Positions 9,401-17,267 of a stretch of DNA of 64,000 nucleotides are shown here, piece by piece. Origin of the DNA: JAFDVL01 sp043783625 (GTDB lineage Bacteria; Acidobacteriota; Blastocatellia; RBC074); NCBI GenBank assembly GCA_043783625.1, contig JAYVZE010000017.1, positions 1 through 64,000 of the forward strand, given 5' to 3'. The position numbers and the translations under genes were made by a program. Each line of letters begins with the position of its first letter. The stretch's first letter is position 1. The notes below the pieces were generated by a model. It had not been told where the DNA came from and did no database searches. It saw nothing but the letters and a program-made list of their open reading frames with translations.

Positions 9401-11840
9401 TTCCTTGCGCGGAGGCATGCGCGTCACAGTGTTCGGCGAAAATTTTACGCCTGACGTGAAATTAACGCTGGCTTCAAAGCCTGTTGATACGGAGTTCATT
9501 AACGCGAACGCGCTGCGATTTATCACGCCAGCTTCGGATCAACCCGGTCGCGTAAATTTAGGAATTAACGCGCCATCTTTTCAATTGGCAGTTTTTAATG
9601 CTTTCAATTACGTCGCCTCGATTCCGCCAATGGTGAAAATTCTCAGTCAGCCCGATACGGTTTATTCGGGGTCTGCGATTGGCATTTTCTGGCAATCTTC
9701 GGATGACACTTTCGTGACGAAACAACGCCTTGAATTACTTCATCAAGACGGAAGCGTAGCGCAGACTATCGCCAATGAAATTGGAGGTGAAACGCAATCC
9801 TTTGTCTGGAAAATCCCTTTAAATTTGTCGGCAACGAATGTCCGTCTTCGCCTGACTGCAACAGATGATGAAGAAAATTTTTCCAGTGCCGAATCCGCTA
9901 GTTTTGAAATCAGGCAACGCTGGAAAGCTGAGCCAAAAATCCCCGCCGTGAACTGGCAATTTCCGATGGTGAGCGATGAGAAGAATCTTTTTGCAATGGG
10001 AGGCATTGCGCAGGGAAGCACTGTTAATACTGCATTTCGTTTCGATTCCGCGAGTGGCGTGTGGCATTCAATCGCTTCTATGCCGCTTGCAGTCAGTGGT
10101 ACGGAAGCGGCATTTATCAAGGGCAAAATTTATGTTCCGGGAGGCGTTCAGGAATCGGGGTTAGTCATCACAAATTTGCAGCTTTACGACATTGCTTCAA
10201 ATAGTTGGTCACAAAAACTGGAAGCTCCGACCGCTTCGCAATGGTTCGCTTTGGCGACGGAGACTGAGAACGGAATGATTTATCGCGTCGGTGGTTCACG
10301 CCGGAATTTCACGGCTCCGATTTCTGATGTTTTGGTGTATGACACGAAGGCGAATTCGTGGGAGCAGTTGCCCGAAATGCCGGAACCCCGCTACGGTCAC
10401 GAAGCTGTTTTTATCAACGGAAAAATTTTGGTTGCAGGTGGCGCAAATCGTAGCGGTGGTCTGACGCGATGCTGGCAATACGACGTAAAGACAGGGCTTT
10501 GGTCACAAATAGCTGCAATGAATCAAGCGCGAAGATTTGCTGTTAGCGGGCTTGGCTCTGATGCTTCAGGTCGCCCGTTCTGGTTTGTTTTTGGCGGTGA
10601 TGATCCGAATTCCTCACAGCCTTTAGCGGACGGAGAAGCCTACGACATTAAAAATAATCGTTGGATTCAATTAGACGAATCGTTCAATTTTTCAGCCGGA
10701 AAAACTTCGGCGGCAGCGGCGATTTTGAATAAACAATTGTACGTGGCAAGTGGTGCCAATCTGTCTGCCGACGGGCAATCTTTCGTCGTCAGCGATGCCG
10801 TAGAAAGCATTGGACTCAACGCCGTCACGATCAGAAATATTGATGCTCCGCCGTCACTTTCAGCCCCGTCAACATTGGTTGGATTTGCTGGAAGAGAAAT
10901 TATTGCAAATGTCTCTGCGAGTAATTTTGGAGCTTCAGCAGTAATGACTTTGACGGCTTCGGGAATACCGGAGCGTGCAGAATTTGTTACAACGCCGATT
11001 AGTAATAATAAGGTAAACGGAAGTCTGAAATGGACTCCAAATCCTTCTGATGTTGGCAAGCAATTCACCGTGAATTTTTCTGTGACGAATGGTCAATTTA
11101 CGGACACGAAAGCGGTCAACCTTCGTGTCGTGAACGCTGCTTCAATTGCTGTCGTAAATGCCGCAAATTATTACGGCGGAGCTTTGGCAAGTGATGCCAT
11201 CGCCAGTGTTTTCGGGGCAAAGCTCAGCCCGCGCATTGAATCTGCGCAGGCTTTACCACTTCCACTTGAGATAGCTGGCACATCAATTACAGTCAATGGA
11301 ATCGCTGCGCAACTGCTGTATGTTTCCAGCGATCAAATTAATTTTGTGCTGCCAAAAAATCTCGCAGCAGGGGTGGCTACAATTATCGTCAAAAATATTT
11401 ATGGAGAATATTCGAGGGGAACGGTCACGTTGGCGGCAGCGACACCGGGGATTTTTACGCGTGATTCGTCAGGGCGAGGGGAAGCCTCCGCAACTGCTTC
11501 GGCGGATGGAATTCATTATCAATCTGCGCCATACAGTCTGACGGTTAATGGTCAGCCGAATTATTTGTCGTTGTTTGGAACGGGATTTCGCGGATCGGCG
11601 GCGGTGAATCCTGACGATGAAAATGGTGTGGCCGAATCCGTCACAGCGACCATTGGCGGCGTTCCTGTGCGTGTACTTTACGCCGGAGCGCAGGGCTATT
11701 TCGTCGGCGTAGACCAAATCAACGTAGAGCTTCCGCGCGAATTATCAAACCGCCTGAATCCCGGCGTAAATCAATTTGAAGCGGTCATTTCAGTGAATGG
11801 AATCGAAGCCAATCACGTGATGGTCAGTATTCAAAAGTAG
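6480..11840 (+). CDS. Giant secreted M36 (fungalysin-like) metallopeptidase with TIG, Kelch and TIGR03437 modules
   Basis: A 1786-residue protein. Order: signal peptide (MKRIFLFVFLFTLTVFAVI); FTP-type propeptide (about 40-150, with THLSFRQNVNGIEIF); M36 catalytic domain with zinc site HELTH at 412-416 and GEGWSD at 438-443 supplying the third ligand; a jelly-roll/MAM-like segment (about 720-860, NADGWYMDDIQLIG); two IPT/TIG domains (about 870-1045); Kelch-like repeats (about 1165-1440); an Ig-like segment; and a TIGR03437 module from about 1555 to the end. Ordinary fungalysins are far shorter, so the tail is a multidomain binding extension. The enzyme should be secreted as a zymogen and degrade extracellular protein. 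The combination of M36 and Kelch is unusual. The start lacks a clear ribosome site. Confidence 0.9.
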   Translation: MKRIFLFVFLFTLTVFAVINSFAQTSNSTADFDLRAGAKPKRTAVFNPSKSESSVLQKAESIARNFLNRSSTAELALVREDRTNRMTHLSFRQNVNGIEIFQPPIRVHLDSNGEIIAADGAVFENALRLAESAKVKINAVQAQQIATEKTGLKISNSRASESSNEARLLYFPLSADRLILAWEQIIWATGTPDAYYILVDAKRGSILFRRNLTSYESDPHGLIFNAESPRPNNPNTTNSPAFIDRNDLAFNGSLNFPMSDPHFNWWAGATPDSLISNSVDAHLDRNNDNLPDAPTLKILNLNFSFPLDFIKSATDSDNQKAAQVNLFYWINRFHDILYNYGFTESAGNFQANNFNFGGKGNDAIQADAQDGSGVNNANFTTPPDGRAGRVQMFLWNGSPQLDGSFDQSVILHELTHGVSGRLIGDGLGLGGMQARGMGEGWSDFVALALLRKASDPVDGAYLIAQYATNNYVHGLRQFPYSTDLNISPMTFGRIFTNPTPHSVGEIWCATLWDFRALLIKKYGFEEGQKQSLQLVIDGMKLTPVEPSFIEARDAILLADKVNNNGSNQCLLWEAFARRGLGFSAKTLDTNDRRPVESFDAAPFCSDLATLKLDQNNYVNGEIMNITLSDRNAKAPVKVTVKSSITNDKEEILLRADVAQTGIFRGVVKISESRAVNNDRVLQASTKVQDLLIVSYQDADSTSPVIAQAAISREQILFADNVERGNQGWSGKWAITATASASSTHSWSDSPNGNYTDKSEASLLSPSFDLTKYSDVYLLISHRYEFENRYDYGYVEYSIDDVNWIDAASFTDSQLNFTQSIINLNGLSNQSNARFRFRVLSDEAVNADGWYMDDIQLIGRSSDPNLISPNSVDVPVITDVSPAFGASTGGAIITISGSGFTTDTKLNFGNVAASNVKIISNATITAIVPPHSIGAVPLIISNRNGGSSLNNGFTYWDGSETNVPGKFAEICPASGSLRGGMRVTVFGENFTPDVKLTLASKPVDTEFINANALRFITPASDQPGRVNLGINAPSFQLAVFNAFNYVASIPPMVKILSQPDTVYSGSAIGIFWQSSDDTFVTKQRLELLHQDGSVAQTIANEIGGETQSFVWKIPLNLSATNVRLRLTATDDEENFSSAESASFEIRQRWKAEPKIPAVNWQFPMVSDEKNLFAMGGIAQGSTVNTAFRFDSASGVWHSIASMPLAVSGTEAAFIKGKIYVPGGVQESGLVITNLQLYDIASNSWSQKLEAPTASQWFALATETENGMIYRVGGSRRNFTAPISDVLVYDTKANSWEQLPEMPEPRYGHEAVFINGKILVAGGANRSGGLTRCWQYDVKTGLWSQIAAMNQARRFAVSGLGSDASGRPFWFVFGGDDPNSSQPLADGEAYDIKNNRWIQLDESFNFSAGKTSAAAAILNKQLYVASGANLSADGQSFVVSDAVESIGLNAVTIRNIDAPPSLSAPSTLVGFAGREIIANVSASNFGASAVMTLTASGIPERAEFVTTPISNNKVNGSLKWTPNPSDVGKQFTVNFSVTNGQFTDTKAVNLRVVNAASIAVVNAANYYGGALASDAIASVFGAKLSPRIESAQALPLPLEIAGTSITVNGIAAQLLYVSSDQINFVLPKNLAAGVATIIVKNIYGEYSRGTVTLAAATPGIFTRDSSGRGEASATASADGIHYQSAPYSLTVNGQPNYLSLFGTGFRGSAAVNPDDENGVAESVTATIGGVPVRVLYAGAQGYFVGVDQINVELPRELSNRLNPGVNQFEAVISVNGIEANHVMVSIQK

Positions 11841-11934
11841 CGTAACCATGGCTGGTTGCGCTACAGTAATTTTCTTTCCCCTAGCCTCAAAACTCCGCCC
11901 ACCTTATAATCTTTTTTACTTTACGTTTAAGTTC

Positions 11935-11960
11935 CGCCCTTACTGCGTGCGGCTTCTGCA
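11935..11960. repeat. Half of a family B palindromic repeat
   Basis: CGCCCTTACTGCGTGCGGCTTC is one arm of the family B element found complete at 17187, 20907 and 59243. The opposite arm is missing. The half-site lies 40 bases before the mpl start, in frame with it, so the mpl frame stays open through the repeat. That is why an upstream start is not believed. Confidence 0.65.
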
Positions 11961-12000
11961 TTTTATAATTTCTGAAAGGTGTTGGAATTTTCCTGTAGCA

Positions 12001-13437
12001 ATGAATCAACGTCATTATCATTTAATCGGAGTGTGTGGCACGGCGATGGCTTCGCTGGCCGGGATGCTGAAAGCGCAAGGGCATCGGGTGACTGGCTCGG
12101 ACAAGGCATTTTATCCGCCGATGTCAGATGAATTAATTAAGCTCGGCATTGAAACGTTTGCAGGATTTGAGGCGAAGAATTTAGACCCCGCGCCTGATGT
12201 TGTCGTTGTCGGGAATGCGACTTCGCGGGGCAATGTTGAAATTGAATATGCGCTGAATCACAAGCTGAATTATGCTTCAATGGCGGAGGTCGTGCGCGAA
12301 AAATTTATTCGTGGCAGGCATTCCGTAGTCGTAGCCGGAACGCACGGCAAGACGACTACGACTTCGATTTTGGCGTGGGTGATGGAAGTTGGAAAACTTG
12401 ATCCATCGTTTTTAATCGGCGGCGTCGCGGAAAATTTCGGTTCCAGTTTTAAGGTTACAGGCTCGGAATATTTTGCGATTGAAGGTGATGAATACGATAC
12501 GGCTTTTTGGGATAAACGTCCGAAATTCCTCAGCTATTTGCCGGAAACGGTGATTCTAAATAACATCGAATTCGATCACGCCGACATTTACGAAAACCTC
12601 GAAGCCGTCAAAAAACAATTTCGCTTATTGGTAAATTTGATCCCGAACGGCGGACGTTTGATCGCGGGTTGGGATTCGCCCGTCGTACGCGAAATTGTGA
12701 CAAAACCAATTGCTCCACAAGGCGTGTGGTGTCCGGTGGAAACCTTTGGCATTGATGACCACGAAGCCAAATGGAGCGCGAGCAATATCGAATTCACGCC
12801 CGAAGAAACAATTTTTGATGTCACGTGTGAAGGTAAAGATTTGATGAAAATCCGTACGCCGCTCGCGGGAAAATACAACATCCGAAATTGTCTGGCAGTG
12901 ATTGCGACGGCTGAAATTTTAGGGATTGATCGTAAGCTTTTGCAAGAGGCTCTGGCGACCTTCAAGAGCGTCAAGCGGCGAATGCAGGTACGCGGCGTAG
13001 TCAATGGAATCACGGTCATTGATGACTTCGCGCATCACCCGACCGCGATCAGGGAAACGCTGGAAGGTGTGCGACAAAAATATCCCAAGAACCGCATTGT
13101 AGCCGTGTTTGAGCCGCGTTCGTGGACGACCCGAAAAAAGATTTTTCAGGATGAATATCCGAAGTCGTTTGCGCCTGCGGACTACGTGATTCTCACACCG
13201 ATCTTTGAAGCGCATCGCCTCGCCTCCGATGACCAATTATCGGTGCCGCAAGTGATTGAAGATTTAAAAGCGCAAGGGAAATCCGCGTACGAAATCGGCG
13301 GCGAAGATTCCAATGTCAGCGCGGATGCAATCGTGAAGCATCTCGCACCCGAACTGCACAGCGGCGATGTCGTGATGATCATGTCGAACGGCGGATTCGG
13401 CGGGATTCATCAGAAGTTGTTGGATGTTATCAAATAG
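12001..13437 (+). CDS. mpl: UDP-N-acetylmuramate:L-Ala-gamma-D-Glu-meso-DAP ligase
   Basis: A 478-residue Mur ligase. It joins the recycled tripeptide L-Ala-gamma-D-Glu-meso-DAP to UDP-MurNAc, bypassing MurC, D and E in murein recycling. The N-terminus YHLIGVCGTAMASLAGML is the Mpl/MurC Rossmann start. The ATP loop GTHGKTTTTS is at 113-122, the central domain has EGDEYDTAFWDKRPKF, and DDFAHHPTAIRET begins the C-terminal domain. The EGDEYDTAF signature and the length favour Mpl over MurC. The frame is open further upstream to 11848, but that extension is repeat-derived, so I use ATG 12001. It is followed after 66 bases by a restriction-modification pair with no functional link. Confidence 0.93.
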   Translation: MNQRHYHLIGVCGTAMASLAGMLKAQGHRVTGSDKAFYPPMSDELIKLGIETFAGFEAKNLDPAPDVVVVGNATSRGNVEIEYALNHKLNYASMAEVVREKFIRGRHSVVVAGTHGKTTTTSILAWVMEVGKLDPSFLIGGVAENFGSSFKVTGSEYFAIEGDEYDTAFWDKRPKFLSYLPETVILNNIEFDHADIYENLEAVKKQFRLLVNLIPNGGRLIAGWDSPVVREIVTKPIAPQGVWCPVETFGIDDHEAKWSASNIEFTPEETIFDVTCEGKDLMKIRTPLAGKYNIRNCLAVIATAEILGIDRKLLQEALATFKSVKRRMQVRGVVNGITVIDDFAHHPTAIRETLEGVRQKYPKNRIVAVFEPRSWTTRKKIFQDEYPKSFAPADYVILTPIFEAHRLASDDQLSVPQVIEDLKAQGKSAYEIGGEDSNVSADAIVKHLAPELHSGDVVMIMSNGGFGGIHQKLLDVIK

Positions 13438-13503
13438 CATTTGAAGTTAAAGATGACTAAAATTTCTACCAAAATAAATAAAACGAAAAAGCGAGGGATA
13501 GGG

Positions 13504-14385
13504 ATGCCTGAAATAGCTACTGATATAGCTTGTGGTGATTGTTTAGAAATTCTCAAAGGATACGAAAGTAATAAATTCGATCTGATTGTCACGTCTCCTC
13601 CTTACGCGGATAGCCGTGATAAGACTTATGGTGGAATAAAGCCTGATGATTATGTGGAATGGTTTCTGCCTCGTTCGGAAGAGTTTCTTCGTGTGCTCCA
13701 ACCGACCGGAACTTTCATTCTGAACATTAAAGAAAAGGTCGTTAATAGCGAGCGGCATACCTATGTTCTGGAGTTGATTCTGGCTTTGCGTAAACAAGGC
13801 TGGCTTTGGACAGAAGAGTATATGTGGCACAAAAAAAATTCCTATCCAGGAAAATGGCCAAATCGTTTTCGTGATGGCTGGGAAAGATGCCTACAATTCA
13901 ATCAGCAAAAGAAATTTAAGATGTATCAGGATGAAGTACGCGTGCCGATGGGAGATTGGGCCAATACACGCCTGAAATCATTAGGAAAAAATGATGTGAT
14001 CAGATTTGATTCTCAGGTCGGAAGCGGGTTTGGAAAAAACATTGCCAATTGGGTAGACCGTGAATTGGCTTTTCCCGACAATGTTTTACATTTAGCTACT
14101 GAAACTGGGAATAAAAAACACAGCGCCGCTTTCCCCCGTGCCTTACCAGAATGGTTCATTAAGCTTTTTACTGAAACAGGCGATTGGGTTTTGGATCCAT
14201 TTGCTGGTTCAGGGACTACTAACGAAGTTGCCTCAAAATTACGGAGAAACTCAGTTGGCATCGAGGTCTTGCCAGAATATTGCGAACTGGCAAGAGCCAG
14301 AGTAACAAAGAAGGATTTAATTCTTTTTGATGAGGCGAACGGGAATGGTACAAGTCACAAAACAGCAAATAACGGAATATATTGA
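13504..14385 (+). CDS. Type II DNA methyltransferase (N4-cytosine/N6-adenine class)
   Basis: A 293-residue SAM-dependent DNA methyltransferase. The catalytic motif TSPPY is at 30-34 and the SAM-binding motif FAGSGTT at 233-239, so the catalytic region precedes the binding region (beta-type order). SPPY is more usual in N4-cytosine enzymes, while adenine enzymes often have DPPY. The frame opens upstream at a TTG (13441), but GAGGGA five bases before ATG 13504 and the lack of conserved sequence before it favour 13504. It overlaps the restriction endonuclease by 41 bases, suggesting translational coupling. It protects the host DNA from that nuclease. The pair looks like an inserted cassette between mpl and a secreted-protein gene. 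Confidence 0.9.
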   Translation: MPEIATDIACGDCLEILKGYESNKFDLIVTSPPYADSRDKTYGGIKPDDYVEWFLPRSEEFLRVLQPTGTFILNIKEKVVNSERHTYVLELILALRKQGWLWTEEYMWHKKNSYPGKWPNRFRDGWERCLQFNQQKKFKMYQDEVRVPMGDWANTRLKSLGKNDVIRFDSQVGSGFGKNIANWVDRELAFPDNVLHLATETGNKKHSAAFPRALPEWFIKLFTETGDWVLDPFAGSGTTNEVASKLRRNSVGIEVLPEYCELARARVTKKDLILFDEANGNGTSHKTANNGIY

Positions 14386-15112
14386 AAAGAACATTCAAAC
14401 CTTCCATGAGCGTCGGTTGGAAAATCTTTCCAGGCTGAAATTAATGAATGTGCTGAAAAAGAAAAATCCTTATCTTTTTAAAGCCAAAAACATTAACACC
14501 GCGCAGGATTTGGTTGAAGGAATTCTATCTGCCCATCTTTCTTCACAAGAAGAAGGAATCTTTGGAAACTTTCTTGAAGGCTTGGCTATTTATGTTTGTG
14601 GAATTGCACATAATGGTCGCAAATCTTCTGCTGAAGGAATTGATCTTGAAGTTGAGATAGATGGTGTCTATTACATTGTCACCATTAAGTCTGGTCCAAA
14701 TTGGGGTAATAGTAGTCAAATCAATAAGATGAAAGATTCGTTTATAAAAGCCACTCGAATCTTGCGCACAAGCGGGCACCAAATCAATGTTATTGCTGTC
14801 AATGGGTGTTGTTATGGTCGTGAAGGTAATGAAGACAAAGGCGGGTATTTGAAGTTATGTGGAGAAGCTTTTTGGACTTTTGTTTCAGGGCAATCATCGT
14901 TATATCTTGAAATAGTTGAACCGTTGGGGCATCAGGCTAAAGAGCGAAATGTGAGCTTTCAATTAGAATATGAAAAGGTTTTGAATAAGTTCACAAAAGA
15001 GTTTCTCGATAGATTTTGTAGCGAAGATGGGTCAATAAAGTGGGAAGAAATTGTCGCAATAAATTCTGGAAAAGCTCTTCCCAAAGTTCCAATGCAAAAG
15101 AAAGAAAAATAA
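14345..15112 (+). CDS. Type II restriction endonuclease, PmeII-like
   Basis: A 255-residue protein partnered with the methyltransferase it overlaps. It resembles, from memory, the PmeII family of type II endonucleases: KKKNPYLFKAKNI (38-50), HLSSQEEGIFGNFLE (64-78), the core EGIDLE...VTIKSGPNW (97-119), and CCYGREG. The core is a plausible PD-(D/E)XK site with D100 and K115. The position two before the lysine is Thr113 rather than Asp/Glu, so the acidic ligand may be elsewhere, for example Glu78. Starts at TTG 14327, ATG 14330 and ATG 14345 are possible; GAGG before 14345 favours the last. The recognition site cannot be read from the sequence. Confidence 0.82.
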   Translation: MVQVTKQQITEYIEKNIQTFHERRLENLSRLKLMNVLKKKNPYLFKAKNINTAQDLVEGILSAHLSSQEEGIFGNFLEGLAIYVCGIAHNGRKSSAEGIDLEVEIDGVYYIVTIKSGPNWGNSSQINKMKDSFIKATRILRTSGHQINVIAVNGCCYGREGNEDKGGYLKLCGEAFWTFVSGQSSLYLEIVEPLGHQAKERNVSFQLEYEKVLNKFTKEFLDRFCSEDGSIKWEEIVAINSGKALPKVPMQKKEK

Positions 15113-15176
15113 TTGTGTTTGAAGATTGGACTTAAAACAATCAAAACTTATTAACCAAATTTCCTGGGGAGAAATT

Positions 15177-16628
15177 ATGAAGACAGTAAAAAATACACTT
15201 TTCCTTTTATTGCTGATTGCTTTACCAGCAATCGCACAACGAACCACAACAACTACGCGCAAGCCTGCAACGCCTGCGCCTGCTGCTGTGGTGGAACCGG
15301 AAACGATCAATGATTTGAAGCTCAAGACGCGGATGGAAATGCAGGGACTCAATATGGATTCCACTGTGTATATCAAAGGCGAACGTGAGCGGACGGAGCA
15401 GACTTTGCCGGGGATGAATTTGCAAATGGTGACGATTAAGGAATGCGATTTGCGCCGTGATATTCAGATCAACGACAACGCGAAGGTTTATAAAATTAAT
15501 CCATACAGTGATCGGCAAGCTGCGGCGGTTGCGCCAAAAACTACGACTACGGCTCCTCCGCCTCCGGTGGCCAATAAACCGACGCGCAAGGGTGGCGTTG
15601 TCACGATCAGCGTCACGATGACGGACACGGGTGAACGCAAGGAAATGTTTGGCTATCAGGCGCGGCATTTGAAAATGGCGATGAGTTTTGAGTCTTCGCC
15701 GGATGCTTGCTCCAAAGCGAAGATGCGCATGGAAACCGATGGCTGGTACATCAATTTTCGGAGCAATTTTAGCTGTGAGGAAGACTTCGTACCGCGTCAG
15801 GCACTGGAACGCGGGCAACGCTCGAAACCGGATTGTGTAGACGAATGGCACTACAATGTGAAAGGTTCTGCGAAAGTTGGGTATCCGGCAGATGTGACGA
15901 CGACGATGTTTGGCGAGGACGGCAAAAATTTCACGATGCGCCAGCAGATTGTAGAATTGTCACGCGCCAAATTAGATCAGGCTTTGTTTGAAATTCCGGC
16001 GGGTTATCAGGAAGGCGATCCGTATTCGATGAAGGCGATGATGGGCGGATTGAACATCGGTTCGCTTGGTAAAATGGCAGAGGATGCGTCACGGCATGAA
16101 AATTCTCGCACCACTTCTGTCGCTTCTAAAAAAGCCGGAACGGTGCGGCTTGGCATTGTGCAACCTTCCGCAAAAATCGGACAAAATGACGTGAGCGACG
16201 GGATTCGGAGTACGCTAATGCGGTACATTAACGGCGGAGCATCATTGGAAGTAATACCATTATCTTCGGCGTCAGAAGCTTCGTCGAAGCAGTGCGATTT
16301 TGTGATGACTTCGAGCCTGCAACATACGCCGGGCAAGAGTGGCGGCGGACTCGGCGGGTTTATGAAAAAAGCAGCGTCGGTTGGTGGGCAGATTGCTTCG
16401 GGGACGATGGGCAGCGGTTCGTCTGCATCGCAATCAGCGGCGGATGCTTCGTCGAATATCAAAGCGAAAGACGAAGTGAATTTTGATTATCAAGTGACGC
16501 GTGCGGATGGTTCGTCGGTCGCTTCCAATTCGCAAAAACGCAAAGCGAATTCGGATGGCGAAGATGTGATTTCCCCAATGCTTTCACAGGTCGCGGGCGA
16601 AGTGCTGCGGGCGGTTTTGAAGAAATAA
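15177..16628 (+). CDS. Secreted protein of unknown function with a CsgG/LpoB-like tail
   Basis: A 483-residue protein with a clear signal peptide (MKTVKNTLFLLLLIALPAIAQ). A Pro/Thr-rich linker follows, then a beta-rich domain (about 40-280) with phrases such as LKTRMEMQGLNMDSTVYIKG that recall proteins carrying tracked surface or copper-like cofactors, but I cannot name it. The last ~150 residues (TVRLGIVQPSAKIG..., then CDFVMTSSLQH) have the rhythm of small periplasmic domains that report on multi-gene assemblies (CsgG/LpoB-like), which is only an inference. The start is chosen at ATG 15177 because of GGGGAG four bases upstream; an in-frame TTG at 15126 lacks a signal peptide directly behind it. 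A low-complexity Gly/Ser segment lies near residue 400. Confidence 0.75.
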   Translation: MKTVKNTLFLLLLIALPAIAQRTTTTTRKPATPAPAAVVEPETINDLKLKTRMEMQGLNMDSTVYIKGERERTEQTLPGMNLQMVTIKECDLRRDIQINDNAKVYKINPYSDRQAAAVAPKTTTTAPPPPVANKPTRKGGVVTISVTMTDTGERKEMFGYQARHLKMAMSFESSPDACSKAKMRMETDGWYINFRSNFSCEEDFVPRQALERGQRSKPDCVDEWHYNVKGSAKVGYPADVTTTMFGEDGKNFTMRQQIVELSRAKLDQALFEIPAGYQEGDPYSMKAMMGGLNIGSLGKMAEDASRHENSRTTSVASKKAGTVRLGIVQPSAKIGQNDVSDGIRSTLMRYINGGASLEVIPLSSASEASSKQCDFVMTSSLQHTPGKSGGGLGGFMKKAASVGGQIASGTMGSGSSASQSAADASSNIKAKDEVNFDYQVTRADGSSVASNSQKRKANSDGEDVISPMLSQVAGEVLRAVLKK

Positions 16629-16635
16629 CGAAAAT

Positions 16636-16711
16636 TTTTAGACAGGATTAACAAGATCAGTGAATTGGCTTCCTGTTCATCCTGAAGCAATCTTGTCAAT
16701 CCTGTCTAAAA
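16636..16711. repeat. Palindromic repeat of the ACAGGATTAACAAGAT type
   Basis: Arms 16636-16657 and 16690-16711 (22 nt) are inverted copies with one mismatch, ending in TTTTAGACAGGATT / AATCCTGTCTAAAA. The flanking T-rich ends could make it work as a terminator for the gene ending at 16628. No second copy is seen in this window. Confidence 0.75.
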
Positions 16712-16731
16712 TTGTTTTGAGTGAAAAATTT

Positions 16732-17181
16732 ATGCGAAAACTATTTTTACCGTTGGCGGCGTTCACTTTGATTTTATTGAGCGGAACGTCTGTCATTGCG
16801 CAAACTGGCGGAACGATGCAGCGCGATGAAACTTTCGTTGTTGAGTATTACTACAAAGTGAAATGGGGCTACACAGATGAGTTCTTACGACTCTTCAAAA
16901 AAAATCATTTGCCAGTGCTGAAAAAGCAAATTGAGATGGGGCGGATGACGCGGGTGAAGGTGGAAAAGCCGCGCTATCACGCTACCGAAGATGGTCGCTG
17001 GGATTTTCGGGTGACGATTGTTTTTAAGAATGCGGCGACGGCATTTGCTCCAAGCCCTGAAGAAGAAATTACGAAGCAATTGTATCCCGATCAGGAAACT
17101 TTCAAGAAAGAAGAGCAGCGCAGATTTGAGATTTTGATTTCTCATTGGGATGTGCCGATTACGACTGTTCCGGTGGAGTAG
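16732..17181 (+). CDS. Small secreted protein of unknown function
   Basis: A 149-residue protein with a signal peptide (MRKLFLPLAAFTLILLSGTSVIAQ). The mature part is one compact alpha/beta domain starting with FVVEYYYKVKWGYTDEFLRLF, KNHLPVLKKQIEMG and WDFRVTIVFKN, a pattern reminiscent of dimeric ferredoxin-like (NIPSNAP/ABM-type) folds. That resemblance is an inference, and no enzyme motif is visible. The frame extends upstream through the palindromic repeat at 16636-16711, so ATG 16732, directly before the signal peptide, is preferred. It lies between two palindromes, five bases before a family B element. Confidence 0.7.
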   Translation: MRKLFLPLAAFTLILLSGTSVIAQTGGTMQRDETFVVEYYYKVKWGYTDEFLRLFKKNHLPVLKKQIEMGRMTRVKVEKPRYHATEDGRWDFRVTIVFKNAATAFAPSPEEEITKQLYPDQETFKKEEQRRFEILISHWDVPITTVPVE

Positions 17182-17186
17182 TTTTT

Positions 17187-17258
17187 GCAGAAGCCCGCAC
17201 GCGAGTCGAGGGCGTTTCTTCATTCGCAATGACGCCCTTACTACGTGCGGGCTTCTGC
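17187..17258. repeat. Family B palindromic repeat upstream of recF
   Basis: GCAGAAGCCCGCACG (17187-17201) and its exact inverse (17244-17258) enclose a 42-base spacer with partly matching ACGCCCTTACTA. The right end is nine bases before the recF start codon, so any transcript crossing it would carry a hairpin close to the translation start. Confidence 0.82.
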
Positions 17259-17267
17259 CTGAATTTC

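Noticed and set aside
11848..12000. Upstream extension of mpl
   Set aside because: The frame is open, but the residues come from a half palindrome and AT-rich spacer, and the conserved Mpl start is at 12001.
17145..17267. Upstream extension of recF
   Set aside because: It runs through the end of the previous gene and a family B palindrome. The conserved RecF start is at 17268.
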